Source of the DNA: Gnetum montanum
Lineage: Eukaryota > Streptophyta > Gnetopsida > Gnetales > Gnetaceae
DNA length: 64,000 nucleotides
NCBI GenBank assembly: GCA_015680685.1
Contig: MNCI01026199.1
Span: 54,961-118,960, forward strand
Direction: 5' to 3'
This document shows, one piece after another, positions 60,434 through 64,000 of this stretch (position 1 is its first letter; every line of letters starts with the position of its first letter). Made by a program: the position numbers and the translations under genes. The notes under the pieces were generated by a model. It was not told where the DNA came from, made no database searches, and worked only from the letters and a program-made list of their open reading frames with translations.

Positions 60434-61555
60434 TTTCTAGGATTCTTAAGTGTTATTTTGTCTTTTTATTTTATGATTTTTTGTCATTTCTCTATTTCTT
60501 TTACTTTTTCTAATTGTTGTTTTCAATTTTCCATTGTAATCTCGATCATGCATAAGTTGATCATGTTTCCCATTAAGGTGAGGTTTCTTCTCTATGTTGC
60601 CTAGTCATAAGGGATTGACTATTTTGACATTGAGACCATGACATCCATCCACCTATTCCATTAATAAGGGGTTCCTACTTTGGTCACAATGGTAATCTTT
60701 TTCATCATTGAACTATAAATAATTTGATAGTCATTATGTATGGAGAGACGAGTAAAGGACCAAGGTGGAATGATAAGGGTATGACATCAAGGGGATTCAT
60801 AGATTCTCTCTGGCTACTTCCATATGTTCTATCATGTTTCTGAGGTTGTAACTATAGCCTTGTAGATGTAATGAAAAATGGAAGTAAGAACAACTTGAAA
60901 TGACACTAAAAAAGCTTCTATGGGTCCCAATAGAAAGACATGTACCCATGCCCGAAGGTAGGTGACTTCATAGAGTTGAAAAAAAAAGAGAAGAGAAGAA
61001 AAAGAAAAAAAATAGAAGAGGATGAAACATGAAGAAAAAAATGAAGAAGAAAGAAAAAGAGTGAGCCATTATGACACCCCTCTCTTGCTCCTCCCTTGAA
61101 CAAAACGCTAAGTGATGTTACTTTGTGTAACTCTGGTAGGCTTATGGTTGTTTGTTGATGGGATGAAGTGATGCAGTGTCACTGCAATGTGGTATGGACT
61201 TGGTCTAGAACTTGGAAAGCCAGACACATGGTTATTCAACCACTAATTACACACAAGATTCCATTGTGGCCATCATTAGAAACCTCATGTCCCGATTTTT
61301 GTGTTTAAACATTGAATTTCATCCATCACCCAGGCCACCCAAATGATTATAAGTGCCACATGTACAGAAAATGATGAAACCCAATGATGCAAGGTCAACA
61401 ATAACACCTTTTGGAGTGACTTCGCAGAAATATTTCTAACTCTAAAAATCACACTACGCAATTATGGATTGTTAATTAAGGCAACAAGTAAGGTATGAAT
61501 TGAGAAAAAATCTCTTTAGACAACCTTAGTAATAATAGTTTTTGTGTGATTACAG
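60434..61555 (+). other. Noncoding spacer of G
   Basis: It holds the shared block at 60779-60800 (TATGACATCAAGGGGATTC), an A/G-rich run at 60975-61060, and sequence matching the two ends of the D spacer. No gene is seen. Confidence 0.65.
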
Positions 61556-64000
61556 ATGGTCCCAAAAAGAGGAGATTGAGCAGGACCTTCCCAAGGAGTA
61601 GCTAAATGCCTAAGAGGAGGTAGAGGCCAAGAACCTCATGTAGAATATGTAGAGTAGGAGGTTGCTCATTTAGCATTCATCAGGAAACCCCTACGATAGT
61701 GCAATTTGGCCATGCAGAAGGTGGTGAAGTTAGAGCTTGAACTAGGGCAATGTCTCATGCTATCCCCGGAATGTCTCCAAGCCATTTGGGAGAAGTCCAC
61801 CTTTGCAGCTATGATCGTGGAGCTTAATTTTGGGCCTTTCACTGAGTTTGCCCCTGAACCAGTGAAGACTCAACTTAAGGCATCTCCACTATGGCCCATT
61901 CTCTTAGAAAGTGGTGATTGGTATTTGGGTGAAACATACCAATTTTAGCATGGCAAGGAGGAAGGCACCATTGCCAATGTAGGTGGTGTTTCCATTGATT
62001 TCTCTACAAAGGCCATTGTAAAGGTCTTGAATCTTTCAAATGAAGGATCAAAGGTTGCTCATTTGTCCACTCACTTGGATGCAAATGTAAGAAAATTATG
62101 GTTGAAATGAACTTATGATAAAGAAAATAAATGTTATGGAGAATTAACCCTAGAAGAGGGGATTTACTTTAAGATTGGCACTTATCACATTTTTCCCACC
62201 AAAGGTTTAAACAAATTATCTACTTATGCAGCATGAGGTAGTGCAGTTTTGATAGAAAAATTTAATGCAAATGTACCCCATTTATATCTAATGAAAATAA
62301 TAAGGCAATTTTAAGATAGGGAAGCTTACCTTGCCTTTCCCTTGTCTCATTAGGAAGCTATGCAGACGTGCTGGAATCTTGGGCTATACAAATGATGTTC
62401 CTAGAAAAGCCTAAAATGCTTCGTATGCTGAACTACTCAAACTGTCAATGCTAAGGAAAGACATTGGTGAGCAATTAGAATAAGAGGAAGAGCGAATGGT
62501 TGGACCCATTGCACCTCAAATGGAATAACCTAGCCAACAACAGGAAGCAAGGCCCAACATACAACCCAGAAGCCAATAAGTCTAACAATTGCCACCACCA
62601 CAACAAGACTATTAACTGTCCATCAATCACCTTTGAATAATTGCTGAGATGGTTAGTTGGGGGAGTCATGATGTCACAAATTTATTTAGGATCATTGATG
62701 ATGTCATGTAGCCCACTATTTCAGCTAACCCTGCAAGTGGACACATTTTATTGATTTCAGAAGGAGAGTCCTAGTGGTCTCAATAGATCTTTGGGAATGC
62801 TGCATCCTTCTAAGTCAAATTAGAAATTGGTGAAGGTGCCATGGTTGTGGTCATGCATCACTAGGATGTGGTAAGCACAATAGAGGTGGTTGTAGACCAC
62901 ATCAAAGAATCTTTTGACGTCCCTATTGTGCCACTAGCAGATTTCATAGGAGCACATGATGCTCAAGTTTTGGCCAATTCCTTAATGACTCTTGTAGAAC
63001 GTGAGGATGTTTTGGATCACTTGCTACAAATAGGACAAGTCATGACTTGTTTGAAATCCCCTAAGATGTCATAGTAGCACAATCAAACCTCATTTCAACC
63101 AAAGGAAAATTGGTCATGGCTGAAGTTAGGGCTGAGCACGCGGAAGTAGAGCTGCAAAGACTATAAGAAAAACTCATCACCTTACAAGTGGAATGAAGGG
63201 ATCCTTCCCAATTCATCATAATTGACCAATTGGATGTTTTCAGAATTAAGAAACTGAATAAATTATTGGAAGAAAATAAAAATATGGAAAGGGAGAAAGA
63301 ATAGGCTGATTAGGATGCTTCCAGGGCACAAGCTCAAACATACACACATGCTAAAGCTCTCAAGGCCTTATAGGAGGAGAATAAACAACTTGCTACTAAA
63401 AATATTTGGTTGATAACAATTGAGAAACAGAAGAATTTTCTTGAAGAATGTTTTCAATAGATGTGAGAAAAATTAGTTCAAGTCAACCAAGATATGAATT
63501 GCTTGGCTAGGAAAAATAGAACCCTCTTCATGGAGGAGGTCTGCACCATCCGTCAAAAGACGACAATAGAGATAAGTGCACGGAAAAATGAGGCCAAGAA
63601 GTATGAGAAGTTTAAAGAGCACTTTCGTGATCAGATGGAGATGTATAAAGAAATAATTGAAAAGGAGATCCATATGGCTAAGGCTTACATTAACTCTTTC
63701 AGTGCTCAAAACACTGATTGGCGAGTGGTACTAGATACATATGGCTTTGCCCACCAAGCAGAACTAAAAAGCTGAGACCTGCAAATTTAGGACTTAATAG
63801 AATACATGGAGTTGGCAAATCCATGATATGCCAACTTAGCCATGTTAATAATAGGGCACCCAAGAACTGAGCTTGAGAAACAGGTAGTTTCCACTTATGC
63901 TAAGTATGAGATAGAGTTTGCTGAACATAAGAAANTCTTGAGAAACAGGTAGTTTCCACTTATGCTAAGTATGAGATAGAGTTTGCCGAACATAAGAAAA
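61556..64000 (+). pseudogene. ORF2 of element G (incomplete at window edge)
   Basis: The start ATGGTCCCAAAAAGAGGAG follows an acceptor-like TGTGTGATTACAG. The globular domain is at about 61700-62320 (ELNFGPFTEFAPEPVKTQ, ESGDWYLGETYQF, IYFKIGTYHIFPTKGLNK). The second conserved piece is at 62690-63070 (VVVDHIKESFDVPIVP, LMTLVEREDVLDHLL). The coiled-coil-like part runs from about 63100 to the edge. Stops are present. The last 65 bases repeat the preceding ones after a single N at 63935. Confidence 0.7.

Larger units (their letters stand above)
57810..64000 (+). mobile_element. Element G: second pol-less unit in tandem with D (continues past window)
   Basis: After the shared LTR come a primer site, gag (57935-60433), a spacer and ORF2 (from 61556, running off the window). 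The layout copies D. The spacer is shorter: G lacks roughly 900 nt that in D contain the internal dyad/TATA cluster. No pol motifs are seen. Confidence 0.8.

Overview
The window reads as repeat-dense plant nuclear DNA holding one recognisable host gene. It is AT-rich, has no bacterial-style operons, and consists mostly of decayed LTR retrotransposons nested in or next to one another. Long introns, large intergenic repeats and tRNA-Asp-type primer sites suit a large-genome seed plant. A gymnosperm is a reasonable guess, but the sequence alone does not prove it.

The host gene (19241-23528, minus strand) is a six-exon gene for anamorsin/DRE2, the cytosolic iron-sulfur assembly protein. All six exons join in phase to a 268-residue protein with both C-terminal cysteine motifs intact. 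Introns 3 and 4 are long (1.7 and 1.4 kb) and hold a tandem duplication and a tRNA-like SINE remnant. Intron 1 is 87 nt, a multiple of three, with no in-frame stop.

Two related kinds of Ty3/gypsy element of Athila-like character fill most of the rest. Pol-bearing elements have gag, protease, RT, RNase H and integrase: a fragment at 1-1675 (+), element A at 1678-10938 (-), and composite B at 25994-35556 (+). F (37246-43869, -) is a deletion derivative of this family that keeps gag and protease but has no RT or integrase. Pol-less elements have a gag and a second long ORF (ORF2) just before the 3' LTR: fragment E (10939-16215), and elements D and G, which share an LTR (48370 to beyond 64000). 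Every element copy is broken by stops and frameshifts, so none looks able to move by itself. Their LTRs share TGATGA...TCATCA ends, a GGGGGTA polypurine tract, a primer site like tRNA-Asp, and a cluster of GATATC-like dyads at the start of U3.

The most unusual observations are four. (1) Composite B is bounded by an AATGG target duplication, yet both outer ends are U5 ends of LTRs in inverted orientation. (2) The pol-less family carries a dyad cluster plus TATA-like sequence between gag and ORF2 that resembles the U3 of its own LTR. (3) An atypical CX2CX3HX4C knuckle is shared by the Gag of both families. (4) A noncoding block, TGACATCAAGGGGATTC-like, is shared by all the elements. Several single-N positions flanked by duplicated or inverted sequence look like assembly artefacts.

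The remaining DNA holds Ty1/copia remnants (16.2-16.9 kb and 44.8-46.6 kb), a LINE 3'-end remnant (17.1-17.6 kb), tRNA-derived SINE-like pieces, small minisatellites and AT-rich sequence where I see no gene.
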